A DNA stretch of 12,134 nt from Pseudomonadota bacterium (GTDB lineage Bacteria; Desulfobacterota; Desulfobacteria; Desulfobacterales; Desulfobacteraceae), in the NCBI GenBank assembly GCA_018816605.1, contig JAHIVS010000585.1, positions 1-12,134 on the forward strand. Reading direction: 5' to 3'. The first letter of the stretch is position 1. The number at the start of each line of letters is the position of its first letter. Positions 5,114 through 12,134 of this stretch are shown piece after piece. Under the pieces are notes generated by a model that ran no database searches, was not told the DNA's origin, and saw only the letters and a program-made list of their open reading frames with translations. A program made the position numbers and the translations under genes.

Positions 5114-7207
5114 ATGAACCCTCGAATAGGCAATTCCCTTACCGGTAAACTCCTGATTTTAATTTTTTTTTCACTGGTAATCACCATTGTTCCCCTGTTT
5201 TTAATCGTCCAAGGCGCCTTTCAGCGATTCGGGGACTATGCCGATACCACAAATTCACAGCAGATCAAGCATATCTCTATTGTCGCTTTATCTGCCCTTG
5301 TCACGGAACAGGCTCAAAAATACGACCAAGCCTTCACCCGGATCAAAATCGCAGCAACACTCATGGCCCAGACCGCAACCGATATTTATGCCAACCTGGA
5401 GTTATACGCGGCATCTCCCATTGGAAAAATTTCCCTTGAACAGCAAACGTCCAATCACATTTTTTTCACCCCCCCCTCCCATCCCATCATAACCGCCTTT
5501 TGGGGGGAGCAAAAAATATCATCGGATATCCAAAAGGAGATTCAGGCCTTGTCCCACCTGGACGTCTTCCTGAAAAAAACCCGGGAATTGATTCCCGAAA
5601 GCATTGCCACCCATATCATCACCACTTCCGGTATCGGAAGATACTATACCCAAAACCCCATAACAAAAAAACAATGTTTTAATCTGCCCCCCCCGGGAGA
5701 ATTTGATTTGAGAAACGGAGAGCCGGTTCAGATGTTTTCCAAACCTGGCCCCCGAAATTACCAGGCGCAATGGACAAATCCCTATAAAGATGACGTCATC
5801 GACGGATTCATGATGACGGCTGCGGCGCCCATTGTGGACACTGCCGGGAACTTCCTCGGCATCGCCGGCATTGATATTCCCATGGCATCCATGGTCAAGG
5901 ATCTGGTCTCCGAACAGACCGAAGAAAACCCAGGCCCCAAAACCATCCTGTTTGGATTTCTCATGGATAAAAACGGCAGGCTCATTGCATTTCCGGAACA
6001 ATACTTTACTCTTTTCGACATTGAGATTGATACCCACCAATTTAGCTATTCACGGGATATTCTGAACTGCAATCTGTCCGCGTCTAAGAACCCGGACCTA
6101 AAGAAAGCCATCAACCAGATTCTTGACAGCAAGACCCATTTGCTGCACCTAAACCTCTTGAACGAAACCTATGTTTTAGCCAGCAGCCGATTGTCGGAAA
6201 CCGGATGGCATCTGGTTCTTGTTTCCAGGGAAAAAAACCTGCTGTCTTCTGTTCATGAAACCCGGACCGCTTTAAAAAAAAACCTGTCCCGGATTTCAGG
6301 ATATTATCTCTTATATTCGGCCATCGTTCTTTTAATGGCGATCCTCTTTATTTATTTGGCTGTCAGACTCATTATCCAGCCCATAAAAGAATTAACAGCA
6401 TTAACCCGGAGGGTGTCCGAAGGCGACTTATCAATGAGTTCCCAGATCCGCAGAAAAGATGAAATCGGCATACTGGCAGACGCTTACAACCAAATGATCG
6501 CAAAAATTATCCAATCTGAAAAAAGTGAAACCGCCCACGTCCGGGCCCTTGAAAAACAAGCCAACCAGCTCAAAAACCTCAATGAACACCTGGTCTTCTC
6601 AGAAGAACTAGAACGAAAAAACATTGCCTCAGATCTCCACGACAGCATCGCCCAGACGCTGGCCATCGGTATTTCAAAATTAAAAACCATAACCGAATCA
6701 GAGAACAGCATCCATCAAAATGAATTACTGGAACTCCAGGGATTTCTGGAGCAAGCCATCAGAGAAATCCGATCCCTGATCTATAACCTGAGTCCCCCGA
6801 TTCTGGACGATTTTGATATTGATATTGCCATCGGATTTCTAATAGAGGAATCCAATGAAAAGCATCATACCGACTTTAGGTATATCAACAACCTGGAAGA
6901 AATGGTTGACCTGAAAAATGCCCTCAAGGTAACATTATACCGGGGCATAGGAGAATTGATCGCCAACATTTTAAAACATGCCCAAACCCAGACAGCAGAG
7001 TTTGAAATATCCGCCACCGCTGATCACCTCCTTATCCGGGTTGAAGATAAGGGATGCGGTATGGATCTCAAGCGAGTGGAAGAAATGAAAGGGTGCGGAT
7101 TCGGGCTGTATAGCATCTCAGAACGGATGGAAAATTTTGGCGGACGGATGGAAATTTTTTCAGCACCAGGCCAGGGGACAAAAATCCTGCTGACCGCCCC
7201 TATCTGA
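5114..7207 (+). CDS. dCache-HAMP sensor histidine kinase, NarX/DegS (HisKA_3) type
   Basis: The 697-residue inner-membrane kinase begins at ATG 5114, just before its first membrane segment (12-34); in-frame non-ATG codons upstream lie in the promoter. A large periplasmic region (about 40-390) has dCache features, including the pocket-region W220-TNPY with GFMMTAAAPIVDTAG (231-245) and GIAGIDIPM (249-257). A second membrane segment (about 397-421) and a HAMP domain (about 417-470) follow. The HisKA_3 dimerisation box has the phospho-accepting histidine at 509 in ASDLHDSIAQT, then LIYNLSPPILDD (555-566). The HATPase_c domain shows ELIANILKHA (614-623), DKGCGMD (645-651), GFGLYSISERM (662-672) and GQGTKI (686-691). 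Such kinases sense small periplasmic ligands and phosphorylate NarL-type response regulators. No regulator gene is adjacent within this window. Confidence 0.92.
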   Translation: MNPRIGNSLTGKLLILIFFSLVITIVPLFLIVQGAFQRFGDYADTTNSQQIKHISIVALSALVTEQAQKYDQAFTRIKIAATLMAQTATDIYANLELYAASPIGKISLEQQTSNHIFFTPPSHPIITAFWGEQKISSDIQKEIQALSHLDVFLKKTRELIPESIATHIITTSGIGRYYTQNPITKKQCFNLPPPGEFDLRNGEPVQMFSKPGPRNYQAQWTNPYKDDVIDGFMMTAAAPIVDTAGNFLGIAGIDIPMASMVKDLVSEQTEENPGPKTILFGFLMDKNGRLIAFPEQYFTLFDIEIDTHQFSYSRDILNCNLSASKNPDLKKAINQILDSKTHLLHLNLLNETYVLASSRLSETGWHLVLVSREKNLLSSVHETRTALKKNLSRISGYYLLYSAIVLLMAILFIYLAVRLIIQPIKELTALTRRVSEGDLSMSSQIRRKDEIGILADAYNQMIAKIIQSEKSETAHVRALEKQANQLKNLNEHLVFSEELERKNIASDLHDSIAQTLAIGISKLKTITESENSIHQNELLELQGFLEQAIREIRSLIYNLSPPILDDFDIDIAIGFLIEESNEKHHTDFRYINNLEEMVDLKNALKVTLYRGIGELIANILKHAQTQTAEFEISATADHLLIRVEDKGCGMDLKRVEEMKGCGFGLYSISERMENFGGRMEIFSAPGQGTKILLTAPI

Positions 7208-7325
7208 CCCCACCCGGACCTGACCCGGAATATATTTCCCGTTTCCGCCATTGTCTAAGGTTCAATTTTTCCCCCCGGTCCCCATAACCGATTGATATTT
7301 AAGCATCCCCCTAGGCCGCTTTTCC

Positions 7326-7341
7326 TGGCATGCATCCTGCT
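7326..7341 (+). promoter_or_regulatory. sigma54-type (-24/-12) promoter upstream of the motA-like gene
   Basis: The sequence TGGCATGCATCCTGCT differs from the TGGCACG-N4-TTGCW consensus at two positions and has the exact 10-base gap between the GG and GC doublets. Transcription would begin near 7352, about 37 bases before ATG 7389. Many motility operons use sigma54. A chance match in about 180 bases is possible but not likely. Confidence 0.6.
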
Positions 7342-7388
7342 TTAACCCATCCTATGAATGTTAACACCCCAAGCCAAGGAGATGCACA

Positions 7389-8225
7389 ATGATCCAAAAA
7401 ATTCTACCGGTATTTGGAATTTTTATTTTTGTACTTTTGTCCGGAACCGTGTCAGAACTTTCTTCCATTTCCGTCAATATAAAAAGCAACCTGATTGTCC
7501 TTACCGGAACCCTTGTGTGCTGCTGCATCTCCTATCCGCCCAAACTGTTCTCCGAGCTTTTCGCAAGCATCCGCCAGGCCTTTTCAACGGACAAAAAAGA
7601 CTTTAACGGGATCATCAATGAAATAGAAGCCCTTTCCGTGATCCGACGGTCCCAGGGCATTGTTGAGCTGGACAAAAAAACCAATCAGATTGAAAACGAA
7701 TTTTTAAGAATGGGCATTGAAATGGTGGTGGACGGCTATGACCGGTATACGATTTTTAAAACCCTGGAACGGCGGTATGATAACTTCCTGGGCACCCGGC
7801 GCTCCCAGGCCGATCTGATCAACACCATGATCAAGCTTTTGCCTGTTTTCGGATTTGTGGGAACCATCATCGGCCTGATCAATGTCCTCAACAACATGGG
7901 AACGCCTGCGCTGATCGGAAAAGGCGTGGCGACCGCTCTTTTGACAACCTTCTACGGATTGCTCTACGCCAATTTGCTATGCCTTCCCCTGGGCAAAAAA
8001 CTGACGGAAAAAACCAAACAGGATTCCATTGAACTGGCCCTGATCATTGAAGGGGTGCTGGACATTGCCGACAAGGTCAATTCCAAACTGATCGGCTACC
8101 GTCTGCGGTATTGCATTGGCGAACTCTACCAGGAGGATCCGTCTTTTGAAACAAAACTCAATGGATCACAGGAAGGCCTGCCCGCACTGAAACTGGCATT
8201 GAAAAAGCAATTTAGCAGGGGATAA
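7389..8225 (+). CDS. motA: MotA-like stator subunit (proton or sodium channel)
   Basis: The 278-residue MotA/TolQ/ExbB-family protein starts at ATG 7389, 7 bases after AAGGAG. It shows the MotA layout: membrane segments at about 3-22 and 32-50, a large cytoplasmic loop with RRSQGIVELDKK (86-97), then segments at about 148-170 (LLPVFGFVGTIIGLI) and 178-201 (VATALLTTFYGLLYANLL). Prolines 152 and 200 fall where the functionally important Pro173 and Pro222 of E. coli MotA lie. It should form a pentameric ring around a MotB dimer and convert ion flow into torque. The next gene, 2 bases away, encodes the MotB-like partner. The full MotA loop argues against TolQ or ExbB. Without other flagellar genes nearby, its target machine could be something other than the flagellum. 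Confidence 0.85.
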   Translation: MIQKILPVFGIFIFVLLSGTVSELSSISVNIKSNLIVLTGTLVCCCISYPPKLFSELFASIRQAFSTDKKDFNGIINEIEALSVIRRSQGIVELDKKTNQIENEFLRMGIEMVVDGYDRYTIFKTLERRYDNFLGTRRSQADLINTMIKLLPVFGFVGTIIGLINVLNNMGTPALIGKGVATALLTTFYGLLYANLLCLPLGKKLTEKTKQDSIELALIIEGVLDIADKVNSKLIGYRLRYCIGELYQEDPSFETKLNGSQEGLPALKLALKKQFSRG

Positions 8226-8227
8226 AA

Positions 8228-8962
8228 ATGAGGGATGTCCTTGTTGAAAACCTAAAAGCAGAACTGGAGATGTCCGAGCGAAAACTGCTTCGCCTCCAGC
8301 GGCGCAAATTTTTAGAAGGGTTCGAAGCCGAAGACTTAAGTCTTTGGACCATGCTGGACCTGATGACCCTTATCCTTGTTTTTTTTATCGTTCTTTACGC
8401 GGATTCCATGCCCCTTGCCCCCCAGAAACTGTTTGAAAAAAGCACAGCGTCTCTGGTGGGCCAGGTCCAGAAGATAGTCCTGCCGTCAAAAAAAATTCCC
8501 GTCTTCCGGGATGATACCGCCTTTTTGACCATGGAAGACAACCTGCACCAGGCCATGGCAGGCACCAACATCGATGACTATTCCATTGTGATGACCCACG
8601 ACAGAATCGTGGTCACCATTGGTGAAAAAATCAGTTTCCCCGTGGGCCAGGCAGAATTGCTGGATCACATCAAAGCTCCTTTGAAAAAAATGGCCGGATT
8701 CCTTTACCAGGAGCAGGAGTACAAAATCATTGTGTCCGGCCACACAGACGATACGCCCATTCATACCAGCCGGTTCCCCTCCAACTGGGAATTGTCCGTT
8801 GCCAGGGCCCTGAGCGTGGCAAACTTTCTCATGACCCAAAACCTGGATCCCCGCCGCATCTCCGTGGAAGGGTTCGGCCAGTACCGGCCCGTTGCCGACA
8901 ACCGGGATGCTGCCAGCCGCCAGGCCAATAGACGGGTTGAAATCTCTTTGATCAAAGAATAG
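8228..8962 (+). CDS. motB: MotB-like stator subunit with OmpA peptidoglycan-binding domain
   Basis: The 244-residue partner of the MotA-like protein starts 2 bases after its stop, with AGGGG ahead of the ATG. A basic cytoplasmic tail (1-36) leads into one membrane helix (about 40-58; WTMLDLMTLILVFFIVLYA) that carries D44, the ion-binding aspartate equivalent to E. coli MotB Asp32. A linker (60-120) precedes an OmpA-type domain (about 128-242) with VSGHTDDTPI (169-178), NWELSVARA (186-194), ISVEGFGQYRPV (211-222) and RQANRRVEI (231-239), which bind peptidoglycan. The acidic residue and OmpA domain together indicate an ion-driven, wall-anchored stator. There is no strong terminator directly after it, so read-through into the gsp genes is possible. 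Confidence 0.87.
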   Translation: MRDVLVENLKAELEMSERKLLRLQRRKFLEGFEAEDLSLWTMLDLMTLILVFFIVLYADSMPLAPQKLFEKSTASLVGQVQKIVLPSKKIPVFRDDTAFLTMEDNLHQAMAGTNIDDYSIVMTHDRIVVTIGEKISFPVGQAELLDHIKAPLKKMAGFLYQEQEYKIIVSGHTDDTPIHTSRFPSNWELSVARALSVANFLMTQNLDPRRISVEGFGQYRPVADNRDAASRQANRRVEISLIKE

Positions 8963-8986
8963 GGGTTTTCACCTATTGTATTTCCC

Positions 8987-9015
8987 CTGAACATATGGTT
9001 TATCCGTGGTATAAT
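8987..9015 (+). promoter_or_regulatory. Extended -10 promoter ahead of the gsp operon
   Basis: TGGTATAAT (9007-9015) is a perfect extended -10 element (TGnTATAAT). A weak -35-like CTGAAC lies 17 bases upstream (8987-8992). The predicted start is near 9022, about 160 bases before gspG, so the transcript leader would contain the ATCTGCG repeats. Confidence 0.55.
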
Positions 9016-9024
9016 GGGAAGAAA

Positions 9025-9050
9025 ATCTGCGCCATCTGCGCTCATCTGCG
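9025..9050 (+). repeat. Three near-tandem copies of ATCTGCG
   Basis: ATCTGCG occurs at 9025-9031, 9034-9040 and 9044-9050, with start-to-start spacing of 9 and 10 bases. It sits directly downstream of the predicted gsp promoter. The surrounding words (ATCCGTGG and ATCTGCG) resemble a kind of dispersed intergenic repeat that I recall from several bacterial groups; this resemblance is from memory and unchecked. Confidence 0.7.
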
Positions 9051-9182
9051 TCCTGTTTTGGAAGGCTTTATTTGTCCTAAAAAGATGCGCCGCCGCCTTT
9101 ACTTTCCATGGACTTATTGCTAAAAAACCATCAGAGGCTGATTTTCCGATTACATATGAATTTTTCCAGGGGCAGGGTCACA

Positions 9183-9617
9183 ATGATTCACAACGAAAAA
9201 GGGTTTTCTTTCATCGAGTTGATGGTGGTTGTCATAATTCTGGGCATCCTGGCCGGCATGATCGTTCCCAGATACATGGGAAGAACCGATGAAGCCAAAA
9301 CAATAAAGGCAAAAATAGATATTGTCGCCATTGAAACCAGCCTGAAAATGTACAAACTGGACAACGGGACCTATCCGTCAACAGAACAAGGGCTTGCCGC
9401 ATTGATTGAAAAGCCCTCCACAGAACCGATGGCAACCAACTGGAGTGAAAACGGCTATCTTGACAAAAAAAAGATTCCCAAAGACCCCTGGGGAAGGGAA
9501 TATCTCTATTTATGCCCCGGGGTGAACGGGGATTATGATATTTTGTCCTATGGGGCAGACGGTGCGCCGGGCGGCGATGGGAAAAACCAGGATATCAAAA
9601 GCTGGGAGATTGAATAA
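9183..9617 (+). CDS. gspG: Type II secretion major pseudopilin GspG
   Basis: The 144-residue major pseudopilin has a short basic leader cut after G7 by prepilin peptidase (MIHNEKG, then [10 protein letters not shown]). Phe is at mature +1 and the essential Glu at mature +5, followed by the hydrophobic assembly helix (8-30). The globular part has the GspG hallmarks [11 protein letters not shown] (64-74), PKDPWGREY (99-107) and the calcium-site loop [17 protein letters not shown] (122-138). That loop separates T2SS GspG from type IV pilins. ATG 9183 was chosen because it gives the normal leader and length, with AGGG upstream. It would form the pseudopilus shaft at the inner membrane. It is the first gene of a compact gspGHIJK operon. 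Confidence 0.95.
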   Translation: MIHNEKGFSFIELMVVVIILGILAGMIVPRYMGRTDEAKTIKAKIDIVAIETSLKMYKLDNGTYPSTEQGLAALIEKPSTEPMATNWSENGYLDKKKIPKDPWGREYLYLCPGVNGDYDILSYGADGAPGGDGKNQDIKSWEIE

Positions 9618-10122
9618 TCCCCGAAATATAAGCGGCTTTACCCTGGTTGAGCTGGTCGTGGTCATGGCGATCATCTCTACCCTGCTTTTCTTCTCCATGC
9701 CCCTGTTCAAGGATGCCGGAATTTTCCAGAACCAAAAAAAAGAAATAGGGAAACTGATCCAATTGATCCAGTCTCTGAAGCGCAGATCCATCCAGGAAAA
9801 CATGGATTTTTCCCTCCATATTTCCCTGGAGTCCACTGCTGTCTGGATAACGGATTCAACAATGGATGAAGCGGCATTGCAACAGGCCCGGGATGACGGA
9901 ACTCTCCTGTTTCACGACCTGAAAATCACCGGTATTGAATTTCCCGGCAGATCGGATACACCCCAGGAGGCCCCTGTCATTTTTTTCAGCAAAAAGGGAT
10001 ATTCAGACATGGCCATTTTGCATATGGACGATGGAGACGGCCCTGTATCACTGAAAATAGAACCCTTTTTAATGGAAATAACACCCATGCCGGGACAGAT
10101 CTCATTTCATGACTGCATTTAA
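9577..10122 (+). CDS. gspH: Type II secretion minor pseudopilin GspH
   Basis: The class III prepilin signal [15 protein letters not shown] (20-34 with this start) is cut after G20, leaving Phe at +1 and Glu at +5, then one hydrophobic helix. The beta-rich remainder includes a GspH-like [17 protein letters not shown] stretch (136-152). The start is uncertain. ATG 9577 gives 181 residues and overlaps gspG by 41 bases with a poor GGGCGG site; TTG 9610 gives 170 residues, a 9-residue leader and an 8-base overlap. An ATG at 9535 would give a 34-residue leader and is unlikely. By its place in the operon and its size, this is the minor pseudopilin joining the GspG shaft to the I-J-K tip. Identity as GspH rests on the signal and gene order more than on the body. 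Confidence 0.85.
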   Translation: MGKTRISKAGRLNNPRNISGFTLVELVVVMAIISTLLFFSMPLFKDAGIFQNQKKEIGKLIQLIQSLKRRSIQENMDFSLHISLESTAVWITDSTMDEAALQQARDDGTLLFHDLKITGIEFPGRSDTPQEAPVIFFSKKGYSDMAILHMDDGDGPVSLKIEPFLMEITPMPGQISFHDCI

Positions 10123-10543
10123 ATCCCATAGGCACGCATTGGATGCGAACGGCTTCACCCTGCTGGAAATCATGGTCAGTATTGCGATTCTTGCCCTGGT
10201 CCTGGTCACCCTTTTCAGGCTCCAGTCTAGCACCCTGAAACTTGCCGGCCATGGAAAATTCAATGGCCTGGCACCCTTTCTGGCCAGACAGCAATTGGCC
10301 GTCCTGGAAATGGATCTTAAAAACCCAGGCAATCTTTCCGGTGATTTCGGTCAGACGTTGAAAGGATATGAATGGTCCTGCACCATAGAGGATGCTGCCT
10401 TTGAAGAACCTTCCATTCTTTCGGAACAACAACTTGCAAACCTTAAACGAATAAACCTTAAAATTACGGGTCCCGGCAAAGACAGGTCCTATACCCTCAC
10501 CACCTGGAGATATCTGATTGAAAAACAAGATGATTCAGATTGA
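10109..10543 (+). CDS. gspI: Type II secretion minor pseudopilin GspI
   Basis: The 144-residue protein starts at ATG 10109, overlapping the end of gspH by 14 bases, which suggests translational coupling. The leader is cut after G15, and the mature N-terminus FTLLEIMVSIAILALVLVTLF has Glu at +5. The body contains LARQQLAVLEMDL (98-110 of the family-like pattern, here about 63-70 onward), as in GspI, and ends with a short charged tail. With GspJ and GspK it should form the trimeric tip that starts pseudopilus assembly. The call rests on signal type, size and the fixed G-H-I-J-K gene order. Confidence 0.87.
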   Translation: MTAFKSHRHALDANGFTLLEIMVSIAILALVLVTLFRLQSSTLKLAGHGKFNGLAPFLARQQLAVLEMDLKNPGNLSGDFGQTLKGYEWSCTIEDAAFEEPSILSEQQLANLKRINLKITGPGKDRSYTLTTWRYLIEKQDDSD

Positions 10544-11204
10544 TGGTCAAGGATTTACCTTGATGGAAATCCTAGTGGCCATGGTGATCTTTTCCGTGGC
10601 TCTGATCACCCTGTTTTCGGCGTTTACGGCATTTTTATCTTCCGGACGCCATGTAAAAAATGAGGTTCTCCGGAACGAATGTTTCCGTCTGGGGATGAAA
10701 ACCATTTTTTTTGACCTGGAGCAGCTTTTCATTTTACAGCATCCAAGATACCGCAAACCGGAATTTAATGATGAACCGGATGCATACCGATTTGAGGGAA
10801 CCCTGTCCGATGGGGGGGGAGAACCATTTTCACATCTTTCCTTTACCAGCCTGAACCACGTAAAAACAGGAACCAACCCTGGAAATGGAGTGGCAAGGAT
10901 TAAATACTATGTCCATTCCCGTGAAGACCGCTTTGATCTGCTTCGGTCAGACAACCTTGCACCCTACCCCAAAGAGGGGGACCCTTGTTCTGACCCGGTT
11001 CTTTTCAAGGATATTCTGGGTTTCAAGCTGACCTTCACAGATGTCAACGGCGATGAACACGATACCTGGGACTCGGACTCAAAGGAATTTAACTTTATGT
11101 TACCGGCCATGGTGCGCATTCAGCTTGACCTGAAACAAAACGGCATCACCCGATCCCTTGTGACGGCAATATCCTTGCCGGCCAACCGGGAGGTGCTCAA
11201 ATGA
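10530..11204 (+). CDS. gspJ: Type II secretion minor pseudopilin GspJ
   Basis: The 224-residue protein begins at ATG 10530, 14 bases inside gspI; the TTG 12 bases earlier is less likely. The short leader is cut after G8 and the mature N-terminus is FTLMEILVAMVIFSVALITLF, with Glu at +5. The larger beta-rich body shows typical GspJ features: SFTSLNH (about 108-114), a central RIKYYVH strand (about 123-130), and a late LGFKLTFTDVNGDEHDTWDS stretch (about 165-185). GspJ interacts with GspI and GspK in the tip complex. Its last bases overlap the gspK start codon by 4 (ATGA). Confidence 0.9.
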   Translation: MIQIDGQGFTLMEILVAMVIFSVALITLFSAFTAFLSSGRHVKNEVLRNECFRLGMKTIFFDLEQLFILQHPRYRKPEFNDEPDAYRFEGTLSDGGGEPFSHLSFTSLNHVKTGTNPGNGVARIKYYVHSREDRFDLLRSDNLAPYPKEGDPCSDPVLFKDILGFKLTFTDVNGDEHDTWDSDSKEFNFMLPAMVRIQLDLKQNGITRSLVTAISLPANREVLK

Positions 11205-12134
11205 CAGCGCGCCTTTGCATCCACAAAAAAATTTTAACCAATAACAGCGGCATCGCCCTTATGGTCACCCTTGCCGTGATATCCGTTCTGCTGACCGCAG
11301 CCTTGTATCTTGCCAGGATCACAGGGGAATCGGTCATGGCCACGGGCAAGGAAACCGATGACTTTATCGCCCGGGAGATGGCCCTGTCCGGCATCCACCT
11401 TGCCATGGCCCTACTGGCCGAGGATGCTGCCAAAAATGAGATTGATTCTGTTCAGGAGGACTGGGCCAATCCCAAAAAAATAATAGATGCCGTCAACCAG
11501 CTGGGCTTTGCCCAGGGCACTCTTTTGCTGACCATCACAGACGAATTGGGAAAATTGCAGGTGAACGCTCTGTTAAAAGCCTTTCCCGGAAATGAGCTCA
11601 ACCAGGACCAAATAATGCTGTGGGAAAATTTTCTAAGCCTCAGGATCGCACCGGACAAATCAGAAGATTCCCAGGATGTGTCCGAGATCATCAACTCTCT
11701 CAAGGACTGGCTGGACTCCGGGGATGATGATGCCATCACCGGCCTGTCCGGTGCCGAATCAGAGTATTACCTGGGACTTGAATATCCCTATGCCTGCAGC
11801 AACGGTCCCTTTAACCGGGTATCAGAGCTGTTAAGCGTCAAAGGGATCACACCCGAACTTCTCCACACCGGAACAGCAGAAGAAGCGCCTGGGGATACAC
11901 CGCCCGAAAAGGCGCTTGAATTTACGGATGTATTCACGGTATATGGCATGGAAAAGGCATCCCCTGGCCCCAAAACCTATGGGTTCCCTGGAAAAATAAA
12001 TATCAATACGGCCGGGATTGAGGTTATTGCCGCACTCCTTCCCAGGGGGATGGAAGATCTGGCCCGGGATCTGATCGATTTCCGGGAAGAAACCGCCGAA
12101 GATGAAGAGACTTTTATAAACTTACTTGACAAAG
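11201..12134 (+). CDS. gspK: Type II secretion minor pseudopilin GspK, partial (3' end outside window)
   Basis: The frame begins at ATG 11201, overlapping the gspJ stop by 4 bases, behind a good GGGAGG ribosome binding site. It is open to the right edge, with 311 residues visible. The leader ends at G17, followed by IALMVTLAVISVLLTAAL. There is no Glu at +5, which is characteristic of GspK and places it at the very tip. Further hallmarks are DELGKLQVNALL (114-125), KDWLDSGDDD (168-177) with GAESEYYLG (184-192) in the family's DWxD...GAExxYY pattern, and the second-domain entry GKININTAGIEVIAALLP (264-281). GspK caps the pseudopilus and contacts the substrate or secretin. Confidence 0.92.
   Translation, partial: MTARLCIHKKILTNNSGIALMVTLAVISVLLTAALYLARITGESVMATGKETDDFIAREMALSGIHLAMALLAEDAAKNEIDSVQEDWANPKKIIDAVNQLGFAQGTLLLTITDELGKLQVNALLKAFPGNELNQDQIMLWENFLSLRIAPDKSEDSQDVSEIINSLKDWLDSGDDDAITGLSGAESEYYLGLEYPYACSNGPFNRVSELLSVKGITPELLHTGTAEEAPGDTPPEKALEFTDVFTVYGMEKASPGPKTYGFPGKININTAGIEVIAALLPRGMEDLARDLIDFREETAEDEETFINLLDK

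Larger units (their letters stand above)
8963..9182. other. 220-base intergenic region ahead of gspG
   Basis: No gene is supported here. It holds a strong extended -10 box, three copies of ATCTGCG (9025-9050), and an AGGGG/CCCCT pairing (8963-8988) too loose to call a terminator. An in-frame ATG at 9108 could lengthen GspG by 25 residues, but it has no ribosome binding site and would give an atypically long leader. Confidence 0.6.

Noticed and set aside
7227..7240. GGAA-TATAT-TTCC inverted repeat after the sensor kinase gene
   Set aside because: The stem is only 4 bp and A/T-rich, with no context to call it an operator or terminator.
7256..7300. Possible flagellar sigma28 promoter upstream of the motA-like gene (TAAGGTTC, then a GCCGATAA-like word)
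   Set aside because: The downstream word matches only about half of the consensus; the sigma54-type site is much better.
7389..8962. Zorya-type anti-phage system (ZorA/ZorB are MotA/MotB-like)
   Set aside because: The MotA-like protein has an ordinary length without the long ZorA tail, and no ZorC/D/E-type genes follow; the neighbours are T2SS genes.
1..12134. CRISPR arrays, tRNA or rRNA genes, insertion sequences, phage genes
   Set aside because: None was seen on reading either strand; no repeat-spacer array, transposase or cloverleaf-like sequence was noticed.

Overview
The window looks like chromosomal DNA of a moderately G+C-rich, anaerobic, Gram-negative bacterium, most likely a sulfate-reducing Desulfobacterota (Desulfobacter/Desulfobacula-like). 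The clues are a small siroheme [4Fe-4S] reductase of the low-spin assimilatory-type sulfite reductase family, a polyferredoxin membrane protein paired with a Tat-exported DUF362 protein, a dCache/NarX-type sensor kinase, and a type II secretion (T2SS) pseudopilin operon. The lineage is inferred from gene content; no rRNA or other marker is present.

Layout. (1) 1-2185, minus strand: a two-gene operon of a Tat-signal DUF362 protein and a membrane polyferredoxin that runs off the left edge. (2) 2186-2464: a 279-base divergent promoter region with back-to-back sigma70-like promoters. (3) 2465-3082, plus: a small GAF-domain protein. (4) 3083-3205: convergent terminator hairpins. (5) 3206-3865, minus: the small siroheme reductase, divergent from (6) 4034-4993, plus: a standalone RlmK-type methyltransferase that may be translated from a leaderless mRNA. 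(7) 5114-7207, plus: a dCache-HAMP-HisKA_3-HATPase sensor kinase. (8) 7389-8962, plus: a MotA/MotB-like stator pair behind a good sigma54-type (-24/-12) sequence. (9) 9183-12134, plus: gspG-H-I-J-K, tightly overlapping, with gspK running off the right edge.

How the genes work together. The left-hand pair looks like a membrane/periplasm electron-transfer module. The siroheme reductase is a soluble redox protein on its own promoter. The pseudopilins would form the T2SS periplasmic pseudopilus, with GspI-J-K as the tip and GspG as the major subunit; gspC-F are not upstream, so the rest of the machine must lie downstream or elsewhere. The stator pair and sensor kinase share the strand with the gsp genes, but each block appears to have its own promoter. 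No RNA gene, insertion sequence or CRISPR array was seen, and no previously undescribed multi-gene system can be claimed. The least ordinary features are the polyferredoxin/DUF362 pair with an internal twin-arginine segment, the sigma54-linked MotAB pair beside T2SS genes, the possible leaderless rlmK mRNA, and the ATCTGCG triple repeat next to the gsp promoter.
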